Shown: positions 1-7,420, counted from the first letter of the stretch. The stretch: DNA of 13,815 nt from Micrococcales bacterium (GCA_030452775.1 JAKDLQ010000034.1:1-13815); one strand, 5' to 3'. Notes: generated by a model not told the origin, from the letters alone. A program made the numbers and translations.

Positions 1-9
1 CTTGGCCAC
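1..9 (-). CDS. Start of a divergent gene, cut by the window edge (product unknown)
   Basis: The minus strand has a strong Shine-Dalgarno sequence, AAGGAGG (21-15), then five bases and a GTG at 9-7, followed by GCC and AAG. Only Val/Met-Ala-Lys is visible, so no product can be named. A TATCAT box at 76-71 on the same strand could be its -10 element, giving a leader of about 55-60 bases. The gene would be divergent from gcvT. The call rests only on the ribosome-binding site and its spacing. Confidence 0.35.
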
Positions 10-108
10 AGGGGCCTCCTTGGTCGGATACGCTGGTGGATCCACGCTCTGCATCGAGGTGGTGGCGCCGATGATATCCACCCTCCGGCGAAGGCAGGGG
101 AAGCGCGG

Positions 109-114
109 TAGGTT
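109..114 (+). promoter_or_regulatory. -10 box of a leaderless gcvT promoter
   Basis: TAGGTT lies seven bases before the ATG at 122, and there is no Shine-Dalgarno sequence at normal distance. This spacing puts the transcription start at or next to the start codon, so the mRNA is probably leaderless. No good -35 element is visible. The same arrangement recurs at five other genes in the window. Confidence 0.55.
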
Positions 115-121
115 GGCCGGT

Positions 122-1225
122 ATGACTTCTGCGATGACGGCCAAGACCTCGCCACTTCACGACCGACACGTCGCGCTTCACGCCAAGTTGGCCGATTTCG
201 GCGGCTGGGACATGCCCATCGAGTACCCGGGAGGAGGTGTGGTTGCCGAGCACACCGCCGTGCGAGAGCGGGTCGGCATCTTTGACGTCAGCCACCTCGG
301 CAAAGCATCGGTGACCGGCCCGGGCGCCGCCGACTTCGTCAACGCCTGCTTCACGAACGACATCCGGCGCATCGAGCCGGGGTCCGCGCAGTACACGATG
401 TGCTGCGACGAGTCGGGCGGAGTCGTCGATGACCTGATCGCCTACCTCAAGTCGGACGACGACGTCTTCCTCATGCCCAACGCGGCCAACAGCGCCGAGG
501 TGTGCCGGCGTCTCGAGGAGGCGGCGCCGGAGGGAATCTCGGTGACCAACCTGCACGATCGCTACGGCATCGTCGCCGTGCAGGGCCCCCAGAGCGACGC
601 GGTGCTCACGACGCTGGGCCTGCCGATCGGCCACGACTACATGTCCTTCCTCGAGGCGGACTGGCACGGCGGTCCGGTCACCGTGTGCCGGACGGGATAC
701 ACCGGCGAGCGTGGCTACGAGCTCGTCTCACGCTGGGATGACACGGAAGCGCTCTGGGACGCCCTCGTGGCGGCCATGGGGCCCTTCGATGGCAAGCCTT
801 GCGGTCTCGGGGCCCGCGATACGTTGCGCACCGAGATGGGCTACCCCCTCCATGGGCAGGACCTCTCGCTCGATATCTCGCCCGTCCAGGGACGTGCCGG
901 CTGGGCCGTCGGCTGGAAGAAAGACACCTTCTGGGGCAAGGACGCACTGGTCGCCGAAAGGGCCGCACCATCGCGGCGCAGCAGGGGACTACTCGTCACC
1001 GGGCGTGGCGTCCCGCGGCCCCATTGCGCCGTCTCCGCCGAGGGTGCGGTGATCGGTGAAGTCACCTCAGGCACGTTCTCCCCGACCCTCAGGCAGGGAA
1101 TCGCCTTGGCGCTGCTTCCCCTCGACGTCGCCGACGGTGCGACCGTGCAGATCGATGTTCGCGGACGGGCGATCGACGCGGCTGTCGTCAAGCCGCCCTT
1201 CGTGCAGGTCCAGGTCCGCGAATAG
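122..1225 (+). CDS. gcvT: Aminomethyltransferase, glycine cleavage system T-protein
   Basis: The T-protein releases ammonia from aminomethyl-lipoyl H-protein and passes the one-carbon unit to tetrahydrofolate, giving 5,10-methylene-THF. The 367-residue product matches the usual family length of about 365. Visible family motifs are FGGWDMPIEYPGG (26-38), FDVSHLGK (54-61), the acidic GGVVDDLIAY segment (99-108) with the probable catalytic Asp, RTGYTGERGYEL (190-201), GARDTLRTEMGYPLHGQDL (230-248), and a C-terminal SGTFSPTLRQGIALA barrel segment. The frame is open upstream to the window edge. ATG 122 is chosen because homology begins just after it and TAGGTT sits seven bases upstream; ATG 134 is an in-frame alternative. 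No gcvH or gcvP is adjacent, so the rest of the complex must be encoded elsewhere. It converges on the FAD monooxygenase gene. Confidence 0.93.
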   Translation: MTSAMTAKTSPLHDRHVALHAKLADFGGWDMPIEYPGGGVVAEHTAVRERVGIFDVSHLGKASVTGPGAADFVNACFTNDIRRIEPGSAQYTMCCDESGGVVDDLIAYLKSDDDVFLMPNAANSAEVCRRLEEAAPEGISVTNLHDRYGIVAVQGPQSDAVLTTLGLPIGHDYMSFLEADWHGGPVTVCRTGYTGERGYELVSRWDDTEALWDALVAAMGPFDGKPCGLGARDTLRTEMGYPLHGQDLSLDISPVQGRAGWAVGWKKDTFWGKDALVAERAAPSRRSRGLLVTGRGVPRPHCAVSAEGAVIGEVTSGTFSPTLRQGIALALLPLDVADGATVQIDVRGRAIDAAVVKPPFVQVQVRE

Positions 1226-1235
1226 GGGCGCCCCT

Positions 1236-1261
1236 CCCTGCCGTCCGCCGACCGAGCAGGG
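1236..1261. terminator. Weak inverted repeat between convergent genes
   Basis: CCCTGC (1236-1241) and GCAGGG (1256-1261) can form a six-pair stem with a 14-base loop, in the 72-base gap between the gcvT stop and the stop of the opposing monooxygenase gene. The perfect palindrome GGGGCGCCCC (1225-1234) overlaps the gcvT stop codon. Neither has a T-tract, so a terminator role is only suggested by position. Confidence 0.25.
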
Positions 1262-1297
1262 CCGTGGAGTGACCGATCCCAGTTCCACGGCGAACTC

Positions 1298-2530
1298 CTA
1301 CCGCGGATCGAGTTGGGGTTCGATGACCTCTGGCCGGAAGCCCCGGCCGACGATGCGCGCCGTGATGCGCCTCAGCATCGGCAGCAGGATCGCTACGGCG
1401 GTCCGTTGCCACCATCGCATCGGGTTCGCCAGGAAGCCGCCGCCACCGGGCTTCGCGACGATCGCGTGGAGGCGCAGCTGGAGGGGTTGCATTCGACTCA
1501 CCGGCGCGAGGCGCCGCTTCTGCACACGCTCGAGGTCTGCGGTGTCGAGGGCCCCGCAGCGCAGCGGATCGACCAGGAGGTTCGCGGCGGCGACAGCGTC
1601 CTGGATCGCGTAGTTGACTCCGACGCCGAACGCCGGCGACATGGCGTGAGCTGCATCGCCGATGCACAAGAGCCCGGGTTGCCACCAGCGGCTCAGCCGG
1701 TTCACCTGCACCGTCAGGAGTCTCACCTGGCTCCACTCCGCGACGGAGCCGACGACCTCAGCCAGGAATGGGGCGACCCGAACGATGCGAGCCCGAAACT
1801 CCTCGAGTCCAGCCTCCCGGATCGCGGGATAGCCACCCTTGGGGATGAGCATCCCCGCCTGGTAGTACCCGTCCCGAGGGATCGTGACCACCATCGACTC
1901 GGCGTCGAGGTAGGCGAGCGTGTCTGGTGGGTTCATCGCCGTCCTCGGCAACCGGAACCACAACACGTCGACAGCGACGCCGTAGTCCCTCGGCTCGAGG
2001 CCCGCCGAGCGGCGGACCGTCGAATCGCGGCCGTCGGCTGCAACGGTGAGGGCAGCGTCGATCTCGATGGGACCAGCATCAGTTGCGACTGTGAGTCCGC
2101 GGACCGCATCGCCGTCGCGAAGGATGCCCGTTGCTTCGGCGCCCATCATGAGATGAAATGCCGGGTACCGGGCCCCCTCCTCGGCAAGAAGGGCGAGGAA
2201 GTCCCATTGAGGCATGAGCGCGACACCCCGGTTCCTGCCGGGCAGATGGGAGAAGTCGACCGGGGTGAGACGATTGCCGTTGATGACGATGTCGAGTGTG
2301 CGAATCACGGTCTGACGGATCGCGTCGAATCGATCTCGAAGTCCGAGCTGATCGATGAGGTCGATCGTCGAGGGGTGAATCGTGTCTCCACGAAAGTCCC
2401 TGAAGAAGTCGGGGTGCTTCTCCAGGACGATGACATCGACCCCGGCCCGTGCCAGCAGCAGGCCCAGCATGACGCCGGCTGGACCGCCGCCGGCGATGCA
2501 ACACGTTGTCGAGAGTCGCGAATCCGGCAT
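1298..2530 (-). CDS. FAD-dependent group A (PHBH/UbiH-fold) monooxygenase, substrate unknown
   Basis: A 410-residue flavoprotein of the p-hydroxybenzoate hydroxylase superfamily, which uses NAD(P)H and O2 to hydroxylate or epoxidise organic substrates. Three FAD/NAD(P)H motifs are clear: the N-terminal Rossmann GGGPAG (14-19), the DG motif ADGRDS (165-170), and the GD motif CIGDAAHAMSPAFGVGVN (from 289). RDFRGDTIHPSTID (44-57) is also typical. A basic, hydrophobic C-terminus (LLPMLRRITARIVGR) could touch the membrane. ATG 2530 is chosen because GGAGG (2541-2537) lies six bases upstream and homology begins there; the frame extends 20 codons further to 2590. A possible -10, TACCCT (2583-2578), would give a leader of about 40 bases. 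The gene stands alone, so the substrate cannot be inferred; a hydroxylase of an aromatic, quinone or isoprenoid compound is possible. Confidence 0.9.
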   Translation of the reverse strand: MPDSRLSTTCCIAGGGPAGVMLGLLLARAGVDVIVLEKHPDFFRDFRGDTIHPSTIDLIDQLGLRDRFDAIRQTVIRTLDIVINGNRLTPVDFSHLPGRNRGVALMPQWDFLALLAEEGARYPAFHLMMGAEATGILRDGDAVRGLTVATDAGPIEIDAALTVAADGRDSTVRRSAGLEPRDYGVAVDVLWFRLPRTAMNPPDTLAYLDAESMVVTIPRDGYYQAGMLIPKGGYPAIREAGLEEFRARIVRVAPFLAEVVGSVAEWSQVRLLTVQVNRLSRWWQPGLLCIGDAAHAMSPAFGVGVNYAIQDAVAAANLLVDPLRCGALDTADLERVQKRRLAPVSRMQPLQLRLHAIVAKPGGGGFLANPMRWWQRTAVAILLPMLRRITARIVGRGFRPEVIEPQLDPR

Positions 2531-2746
2531 CGCAATCCTCCGAAGGTAGCTGCTGTCTTCATCCCGCGCGCGCTGCCAGGGTATCGGCATGCAGGTGTCC
2601 AGAGGGGACGTGGCCGGGACGGTTCAGTAGGTCGGAAGGACGGCGTCACAGATCGAGGCGACGACGAGTGCAGCGCCAGGCGATCGTCGACGCGCCGGCT
2701 CTTGCCGCTGCGGATTGGACCGGTCGCGAGCCTCGTCCTCGTTGCC
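2531..2746. other. Intergenic region between the ECF operon end and the monooxygenase gene
   Basis: This 216-base stretch holds the 3' end of the ECF operon transcript and the upstream region of the monooxygenase gene (SD 2541-2537, possible -10 at 2583-2578). I see no convincing terminator after the S-component stop codon, only loose inverted CGACGA/TCGTCG arms. Read-through from the ECF operon into the monooxygenase gene therefore cannot be excluded. No credible small gene or RNA was recognised. Confidence 0.4.
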
Positions 2747-3607
2747 TCACCGTCCGCCCGGTCCCTTCGTGTCGACGGGTGGCGGTGCGGTCTCGACAGG
2801 TCGTGCGGCCGGTCCGAACACGACGGGCACACCGAAGGCCGCGCGCCGGGCGCCACGCCGGAAGACCCGCAGCAGGGCGGGCCCGGCGATGAGGACGAGG
2901 AGCGCGTTGAGCACGCCGCGCGGCAGGTCCCACCCGAGGGAGGTGGCGGCGTAGAAGAGTGCGTAGTGTGCGAGATTCTCCTCGAAGGGGGCGCCGGGCA
3001 CGAAGCCCATCCCGCTCGGGGCGTTGGCACCGATGAACGGCCAGAACCAGAGGTTCATGAAGACGCCGAACAGCAGCCCGGTGCCGAGGGCATAGCCGGC
3101 GAGGACCCAGCGCTCGCTGCGCGCACCGGGACGGCCGGGCAGGAGGCCTGCACCGAGCCCGATCCCGCCCGCGCAGAGCATCTGGAAGGGGAGCCACGGC
3201 CCGACTCCGCCGGTGAGCATGGCGCCGGTGAGCAGGGCGAGCGAGCCGGAGAGGAACCCGACGCCGGGGCCGAGCACCCGCCCGGCGATGATGACAACGA
3301 AGAACATCGGTTCGAGGCCAGCGGTTCCGACGCTGAGTACGCGCATGGCGCCTCCGGCGGCGGCGGCCACGCCGAGGATGGCGATGGTCTTGGCGTCGAG
3401 GCGCCCCGCGGTCACCTCGGCGAGGCAGACGAGGGCGAGCAGGGCAAGGAGCGCGGCGAACAGCCAGGGAGCATCGTTGCCGTGTGCCTTGGCGAACTGC
3501 GCCGAGACGATGAACGGCCAGGTGAAGGCGAGCACGCTGATCACTGCGACCGCGATGAGCGTGATCCGCGAGGGCCACGTGAGGGGGACGACCCGACGCT
3601 CGCTCAT
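2747..3607 (-). CDS. ECF transporter S-component, probable cobalamin/corrinoid type
   Basis: A 286-residue integral membrane protein with about six or seven hydrophobic segments (roughly 14-33, 46-64, 73-90, 102-135, 140-156, 168-192 and 230-248). It is likely the substrate-binding S-component that docks on EcfA-EcfT. The region RVLGPGVGFLSGSLALLTGAM followed by GGVGPWLPFQML resembles the GPWxPxQM segment of S-components linked to B12 uptake (CbrT-type). The N-terminus is short and basic; the C-terminal 35 residues are Pro/Ala-rich and probably cytosolic. Its ATG overlaps the ATPase stop in ATGA (3604-3607) and has no clear Shine-Dalgarno sequence, so translational coupling is expected. Substrate assignment comes from the riboswitch at the head of the operon plus family resemblance; a B12 precursor or cobinamide is possible. 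Confidence 0.87.
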   Translation of the reverse strand: MSERRVVPLTWPSRITLIAVAVISVLAFTWPFIVSAQFAKAHGNDAPWLFAALLALLALVCLAEVTAGRLDAKTIAILGVAAAAGGAMRVLSVGTAGLEPMFFVVIIAGRVLGPGVGFLSGSLALLTGAMLTGGVGPWLPFQMLCAGGIGLGAGLLPGRPGARSERWVLAGYALGTGLLFGVFMNLWFWPFIGANAPSGMGFVPGAPFEENLAHYALFYAATSLGWDLPRGVLNALLVLIAGPALLRVFRRGARRAAFGVPVVFGPAARPVETAPPPVDTKGPGGR

Positions 3608-5283
3608 GCCGTCTGGCCCAGAGCCGTGGCGACCTCGTCAACCGTGAGCCAGGTCTGGGGAAGCAGCACCTTGGTCACCTGGGGCGCGAAGGCCGGGGAG
3701 GCGGAGAGCACCGCACGGGCCGGGCCGTCGGTGACGACCTCGCCGTCGGCGAGGACCACCACACGGTCGGCGACCTCGGCCGCGAGCTCGACATCATGGG
3801 TGGCGAGCAGGACCGTGGTGCCAGTCGCGGCCAGCTCGGCGAGGATCGCCCCGAGGCGAGCCTTGGCGCCGTAGTCGAGGCCACGGGTGGGCTCGTCGAG
3901 CAGGAGCACCTGAGGGGACCCGGCGAGAATGACCGCGAGCGCGAGTTCGAGCCGCTGACCCTCGGAGAGGTCGCGCGGATGGGAGGCCGGGTCGAGGCCA
4001 CCGGAGATCCGGAGCAGGAGGGCGTCCGTGGTGCCGTCCGGAGCGCCGAAGTCGCGGTCGGCGGCAACACACTCGGCGGACACCGTCTCGGCGTAGAGCA
4101 GCAGCTCTGGCTGTTGCGGCACGAGTCCGACGACCCGGACCCGCTCGCGAGGGGCGCTGGCGTGCGGGTCGATGCCCTGCCGGCCCAGGCGGATCGTGCC
4201 ACCTGCGAGCCGGTGCTGGCCGGCCACGGCGCCGAGCAGGGTCGACTTTCCGGCCCCGTTGCGGCCCATGAGGACCGCGACCGAGCCCTGCCTCAGGCCC
4301 AGGTCGATGCCGTGGAGGATCCGTCGTCCGGCTCGGTCGACCTTGACGCCAGCGATGCTCACGGCCAGGTCCGCGGCGGCGACCACGGTGGAATCCGCAC
4401 GCGGCCGAAGCTGTCCCATCGGCCCTGGTGTCGGCCCTGGGACCGGCGCCCGCGAGTCCTGCGGCGCCTGGTCCGCGAGCCGGTCCCGCAGCTCACCCGC
4501 CCGGCGACGGGCGTCGCGGATCGACAGGGGAGTCGGCGTCCAGCCAACGAGCCGAGAGAGGGCCACCACCGGCGGGTGGATCGCCGAGACCGCCATGGCG
4601 GCGGCCGGGTCGAGCAGCTCGGAGGTCTGCCCCTGCTCGATGAGGACCACCCGGTCGGCGTGGTGGACGACTCGCTCGAGACGGTGCTCGGCCAGGACCA
4701 CGGTGACACCGAGATCGTGGACGATCCGGTGCAGCGACGCCAGGACCTCTTCAGCCGCGACCGGATCGAGCGCCGAGGTGGGCTCGTCGAGGACGAGGAT
4801 CCGGGATCCGGCGGCGAGCACTGATGCGATGGCCACCCGCTGCTGCTGCCCGCCGGAGAGTGCCTGAAGACTCCGCGCGCGAAGGGGTGTGAGGCCGAAG
4901 AGATCGAGCGTCTCCTCGACCCGCCGCCGGATCGCCGTCGGGTCCAGGCCCATCGTCTCCATGCCGTAGGCGACCTCCTCCTCGACGACGTCGGTGACGA
5001 AGGTGGCGGCGGGGTCCTGTTCCACAAGGCCCACGACGGTCGCGAGGTCTCGGGGTCGGTGCGTGGCGGTATCGAGCCCGGCCACGGTGACTCGGCCCGA
5101 GAGGGTGCCCCCACTGAAATGTGGCACGAGCCCGTTGATGGTGCGCAGCAGCGTCGACTTGCCGCTGCCGGTCGGGCCTACGACGAGGACCAGTTCCCCC
5201 TCGGGGATCTCCAACGAGACGTCGCGCAGGCTCGGGCCTGTGGCCCCGGCGTAGTGCAGCGTGACGTGGTCGAAGCTGATCAT
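3604..5283 (-). CDS. ECF transporter ATPase with two fused ABC domains (EcfA-EcfA')
   Basis: One 559-residue polypeptide carries two complete nucleotide-binding domains, replacing the separate EcfA1 and EcfA2 of many bacteria. Domain 1: Walker A GPTGSGKST (36-44), Q-loop Q89, signature LSGGQQQR (142-149), Walker B ILVLDE (162-167), His200. A Pro-rich linker spans about 274-296. Domain 2: Walker A GRNGAGKST (340-348), Q-loop Q390/Q391, an altered signature LSEGQ (439-443), Walker B VLLLDE (459-464), His496. ATP hydrolysis here drives EcfT-mediated toppling of the S-component. ATG 5283 is chosen because it overlaps the ecfT stop in ATGA (5280-5283) and homology begins there; the open frame extends upstream but has an Arg-rich shadow composition. 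The altered second signature suggests the two ATP sites may not be equivalent. Confidence 0.94.
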   Translation of the reverse strand: MISFDHVTLHYAGATGPSLRDVSLEIPEGELVLVVGPTGSGKSTLLRTINGLVPHFSGGTLSGRVTVAGLDTATHRPRDLATVVGLVEQDPAATFVTDVVEEEVAYGMETMGLDPTAIRRRVEETLDLFGLTPLRARSLQALSGGQQQRVAIASVLAAGSRILVLDEPTSALDPVAAEEVLASLHRIVHDLGVTVVLAEHRLERVVHHADRVVLIEQGQTSELLDPAAAMAVSAIHPPVVALSRLVGWTPTPLSIRDARRRAGELRDRLADQAPQDSRAPVPGPTPGPMGQLRPRADSTVVAAADLAVSIAGVKVDRAGRRILHGIDLGLRQGSVAVLMGRNGAGKSTLLGAVAGQHRLAGGTIRLGRQGIDPHASAPRERVRVVGLVPQQPELLLYAETVSAECVAADRDFGAPDGTTDALLLRISGGLDPASHPRDLSEGQRLELALAVILAGSPQVLLLDEPTRGLDYGAKARLGAILAELAATGTTVLLATHDVELAAEVADRVVVLADGEVVTDGPARAVLSASPAFAPQVTKVLLPQTWLTVDEVATALGQTA

Positions 5284-6353
5284 GTGGCCCGCCTCGGTCT
5301 CGGGGTGAACACGGCCGGGGTGGCGGCGAGCAGCAGCGCGAGGACCGCGGGGAGCGGGACGGCGGGCAGCTGGGCCTCCTGGCTCGGGGTCAGGCCGTTC
5401 CAGCCGGCGGCGGAGCCGGTCACCATCACGGCGCCGGCGAGCGCGCCCACGAGCACGGTGAGCGACTCGGTCCACGTCCACGGGTCACGCCGGTAGCCGG
5501 ACCTTCGGTCGCGGGAAGCGCCGACGACGAGGCTCGCCGCCGCAAGCAACCCTCCGACGATGAGCAGGGGGAGCCCGAGCACCCCACCGGCCGAGGCATC
5601 GAGCAGTCCGTACAGCCCCCCGAGTATCCCGAGGAGGCCGACGAGGGCCAGCACCGAGGCCAGGCGTCGTCCGCCCGCCGTCATCGTCACCGCTCGACCA
5701 TAGCCCCGTGACTCCATCGACGCGGCCAGGCCGAGGGAGCGTTCGAAGGCCGTCTCGAGGATGGGCACGGTGAGACGGGCCAGCTCCCCGAGGCCGCGGC
5801 CGTCATGTCCGCGCAGCGTCCGGGCGGCCCGGACCGTCCGGGCATCGGCGAGCAGTTGTGGGGCGAAGGTGAGACCGACCACCACGGCCGTACCGACGTC
5901 GTAGAGGGTCGCGGGTAGATAGCGCAGCAGGCGGCGGGGGCTGGCCAGCGCATTGGCGGCTCCGAGGCAGGCGAGGATCGCGGCGAGGCGCAAAGCCTCG
6001 TAGACGGCATACAGCAGGGACTCGAGCGTGACCAGTCCGCCGATCCGCACGTTGGCCGCCCAGTCCGGTAACGGGATTCGCGGCAGGGTGAAAAGCTCCG
6101 TGTCGCCGACGATGCCGTTGCCGAGGATCATCGTCAAGGCGACCCGGAAGGCGATGATGACCAGACCGATGACGAGGAATGGGACGAGCATGTTGGCCGT
6201 GGCCGGGTCGCGGCGCTCGCTCACGACGAGGACGCACACGCCGATGACGAGCAGCAGCAGGACGGGGTTGGTCGTCCGGGATGCCGCCGTGGCAAGGCCC
6301 AGCCCCCACAGCCACCAGGCTGCGGGGTGTTGGAGCCGCTCACGCCGGACCAC
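5280..6353 (-). CDS. ecfT: ECF transporter transmembrane component EcfT (CbiQ family)
   Basis: The coupling protein links the ATPase to the S-component. From GTG 6353 the product is 357 residues. It starts with the family-typical LQHPAAWWLWGLG and SRTTNP segments, has TM pairs in the first third (VLLLLVIGVCVLVV, MLVPFLVIGLVIIAFRVAL), then a cytoplasmic helical domain with AARTLRGHD and the conserved ASMESRGYGR coupling motif that contacts the ATPase. Further TM helices follow (LASVLALVGLLGILGGLYGLL and others). It is longer than a minimal EcfT (about 265), with an extra C-terminal membrane region ending in a basic tail. The start is uncertain: GTG 6353 lies 17 bases after the upstream stop and has a poor Shine-Dalgarno; a CTG overlapping that stop is an alternative. 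The frame remains open to 6641, but that extension overlaps the SCO2322-type gene. Confidence 0.9.
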   Translation of the reverse strand: MVRRERLQHPAAWWLWGLGLATAASRTTNPVLLLLVIGVCVLVVSERRDPATANMLVPFLVIGLVIIAFRVALTMILGNGIVGDTELFTLPRIPLPDWAANVRIGGLVTLESLLYAVYEALRLAAILACLGAANALASPRRLLRYLPATLYDVGTAVVVGLTFAPQLLADARTVRAARTLRGHDGRGLGELARLTVPILETAFERSLGLAASMESRGYGRAVTMTAGGRRLASVLALVGLLGILGGLYGLLDASAGGVLGLPLLIVGGLLAAASLVVGASRDRRSGYRRDPWTWTESLTVLVGALAGAVMVTGSAAGWNGLTPSQEAQLPAVPLPAVLALLLAATPAVFTPRPRRAT

Positions 6354-6370
6354 CGGGGGAAGCGCGTGGC

Positions 6371-7129
6371 TCAGGTGTCGTGCCGGGCGGCGGCCGCCCT
6401 GCGGGCGCGGATGACGAGGAAGACGATGAGGGCGAGCAGGGCGATCCCGGCGATGACGTATGCCGCCGTGCTCATCCCCGACGACGATGCGGCCGGGGTC
6501 GCCGGAGCCTGCGCCTCCGGTGCGGCGGTGGTCGGGCTCGCCGCCTCGCCGGCAGCGCCGGCGGCGCCGGGCGCGGGGATCGTCACGGATGCGTCGGGTT
6601 CCTCGGCAGGCTTGCTGACCGTCCCCACCTCGCCGCCACACCCGGTGGCGGGATAGCCGGCGACCGCGCAGACGAGGCCCTTCTCGACCCGTAGGTCACC
6701 GGCCGCCTTGAGAGCCTCGGCGCTCGTGGCGTCGGGCGCAAGGACCGCACAGGTCGCCTTGGGCTCGGGTGGGGTGGCGTTGTCCGCGGAGTCGGCTGCG
6801 CGCCCGAAGTCGACGACGACGCCGACCCGCTTCTTGCCGTCCTCGGCGGGTGTGGCGCCGCAGATCTCGTCGAAGGTCAGCACCGCTCGCGGGAACCGGG
6901 GCGCCGACGGGTCGCTCACCGCGTAGCGCCACCCGTCGACCGAGCCGTCCTTGGGCACCGTCTGGTCGGCGCCCTTCTGAGCGAACGCCCACGCGCCGTC
7001 GGTGAGTTGGTAGAAGCCCCAGAAGCGGTAGGAGGCAGCATCGGCCGGGCCGACGGTGAGCGCACCGAAGGCGGCGGCGAGTAGGGCAGCGATGATGACT
7101 CGGATCGGAGTACGACGATGGGTGGGCAT
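6371..7129 (-). CDS. SCO2322-family secreted, membrane-anchored protein of the cobalamin ECF operon
   Basis: A 252-residue protein with an N-terminal signal peptide (basic start, hydrophobic 11-27, likely cut at ADA-A near 31/32). An extracytoplasmic domain begins with SYRFWGFYQ and contains WAFAQKGADQTVPKDGSVDGWRYAV. Four cysteines could form two disulfides (EIC, ATC, LVC, TGC). An Ala/Pro/Thr-rich stalk follows, then one C-terminal membrane helix (YVIAGIALLALIVFLVI) and a basic RARR tail. This matches the SCO2322 family, which accompanies EcfT, EcfA and an S-component in actinobacteria; its function is not known to me. A surface aid for corrinoid capture is only an inference from the riboswitch and operon. 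ATG 7129 has a strong GAGGAGGA (7140-7133) four bases after a hairpin-forming segment. It is the first gene behind the riboswitch. Confidence 0.85.
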   Translation of the reverse strand: MPTHRRTPIRVIIAALLAAAFGALTVGPADAASYRFWGFYQLTDGAWAFAQKGADQTVPKDGSVDGWRYAVSDPSAPRFPRAVLTFDEICGATPAEDGKKRVGVVVDFGRAADSADNATPPEPKATCAVLAPDATSAEALKAAGDLRVEKGLVCAVAGYPATGCGGEVGTVSKPAEEPDASVTIPAPGAAGAAGEAASPTTAAPEAQAPATPAASSSGMSTAAYVIAGIALLALIVFLVIRARRAAAARHDT

Positions 7130-7132
7130 GGT

Positions 7133-7156
7133 TCCTCCTCGCGGTGGGACACCGCG
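7133..7156 (-). promoter_or_regulatory. Hairpin abutting the Shine-Dalgarno site, probable riboswitch expression platform
   Basis: On the minus strand a perfect seven-pair stem with a three-base loop, CGCGGTG-TCC-CACCGCG (7156-7140), runs directly into the ribosome-binding site GAGGAGGA (7140-7133) of the first operon gene. The last stem base is the first base of the Shine-Dalgarno run. This placement suggests control of translation initiation by folding. Upstream, ACTCCG (7239-7234) and CGGAGT (7196-7191) can also pair and may belong to the switching structure. The mechanism is inferred. Confidence 0.5.
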
Positions 7157-7229
7157 CGGGGACTGCTGTTGACATCCATCCCGTGTGGTGACTCCGGTCC
7201 GCATTCCACGACAGACGGTTGACAGGAGC

Positions 7230-7385
7230 CGAACGGAGTTGGGTTTTCCGGCTGCGCCGCCGAGGACCGTGCCCCGGCTGACGTCACGGTTGCGGGTCAG
7301 CGCCGGAGTCGCACCGGCTTGCCCCATCCCCATCAGGTGAGCGAACGGTCGCACGTCCGGGTGGCCCGCGTCAAACATCGCCTGG
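7230..7385 (-). ncRNA. Cobalamin (AdoCbl-type) riboswitch
   Basis: The minus strand shows the conserved cobalamin riboswitch core. GGGGCAAGCCGGTGCGACT (about 7326-7308) and CCGGCGCTGA lead into CCCGCAACCGTGA, with CCCGCAAC at 7296-7289. Next come a variable GC-rich hairpin region and a B12-box-like element AGCCGGAAAACC (7253-7242). These elements are in the family order and at family spacing. The outer 5' end, including a GGCCACC / TCACCTGATGGGG segment, is approximate, and the P1 stem could not be fixed by eye. It lies in the leader of the SCO2322-type gene and the ECF importer. B12 binding normally lowers expression in this family, so the operon is expected to be induced when cobalamin is scarce. 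Confidence 0.88.
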
Positions 7386-7414
7386 TCGAGACCCTGCCGA
7401 ACCCGCGGCGCCGA

Positions 7415-7420
7415 TAGGCT
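7415..7420 (+). promoter_or_regulatory. Possible -10 box upstream of the 71-residue hypothetical gene
   Basis: TAGGCT, preceded by CCGA, matches the -10 form used elsewhere in the window. It lies nine bases before a GTG at 7430 and 139 bases before the ATG of the small gene at 7560. It could drive a transcript with a leader of about 130 bases. It is just outside the riboswitch on the other strand, so the two transcripts would be divergent. No clear -35 element was seen. Confidence 0.35.

Noticed and set aside
1313..3874. Very long plus-strand open frame (853 codons) opposite the monooxygenase and S-component genes
   Set aside because: Its translation is Arg/Glu/Gly/Pro-rich low-complexity with no motif. 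It lies antisense to two genes with clear family motifs. Such shadows are usual in GC-rich DNA.
5284..5481. N-terminal extension of the ATPase frame to 5481
   Set aside because: The added residues are almost all Arg, Ala, Pro and Gly and overlap ecfT. The ATGA overlap at 5280-5283 gives a natural start.
6354..6641. N-terminal extension of the EcfT frame to 6641
   Set aside because: The extra 96 residues are Arg/Gly-rich without family similarity and overlap the coding region of the SCO2322-type protein.
7168..7241. Two TTGACA hexamers on the plus strand (7169-7174 and 7219-7224) as -35 boxes
   Set aside because: No TANNNT-like -10 follows either at 16-18 bases, and the region is the leader of the minus-strand riboswitch transcript.
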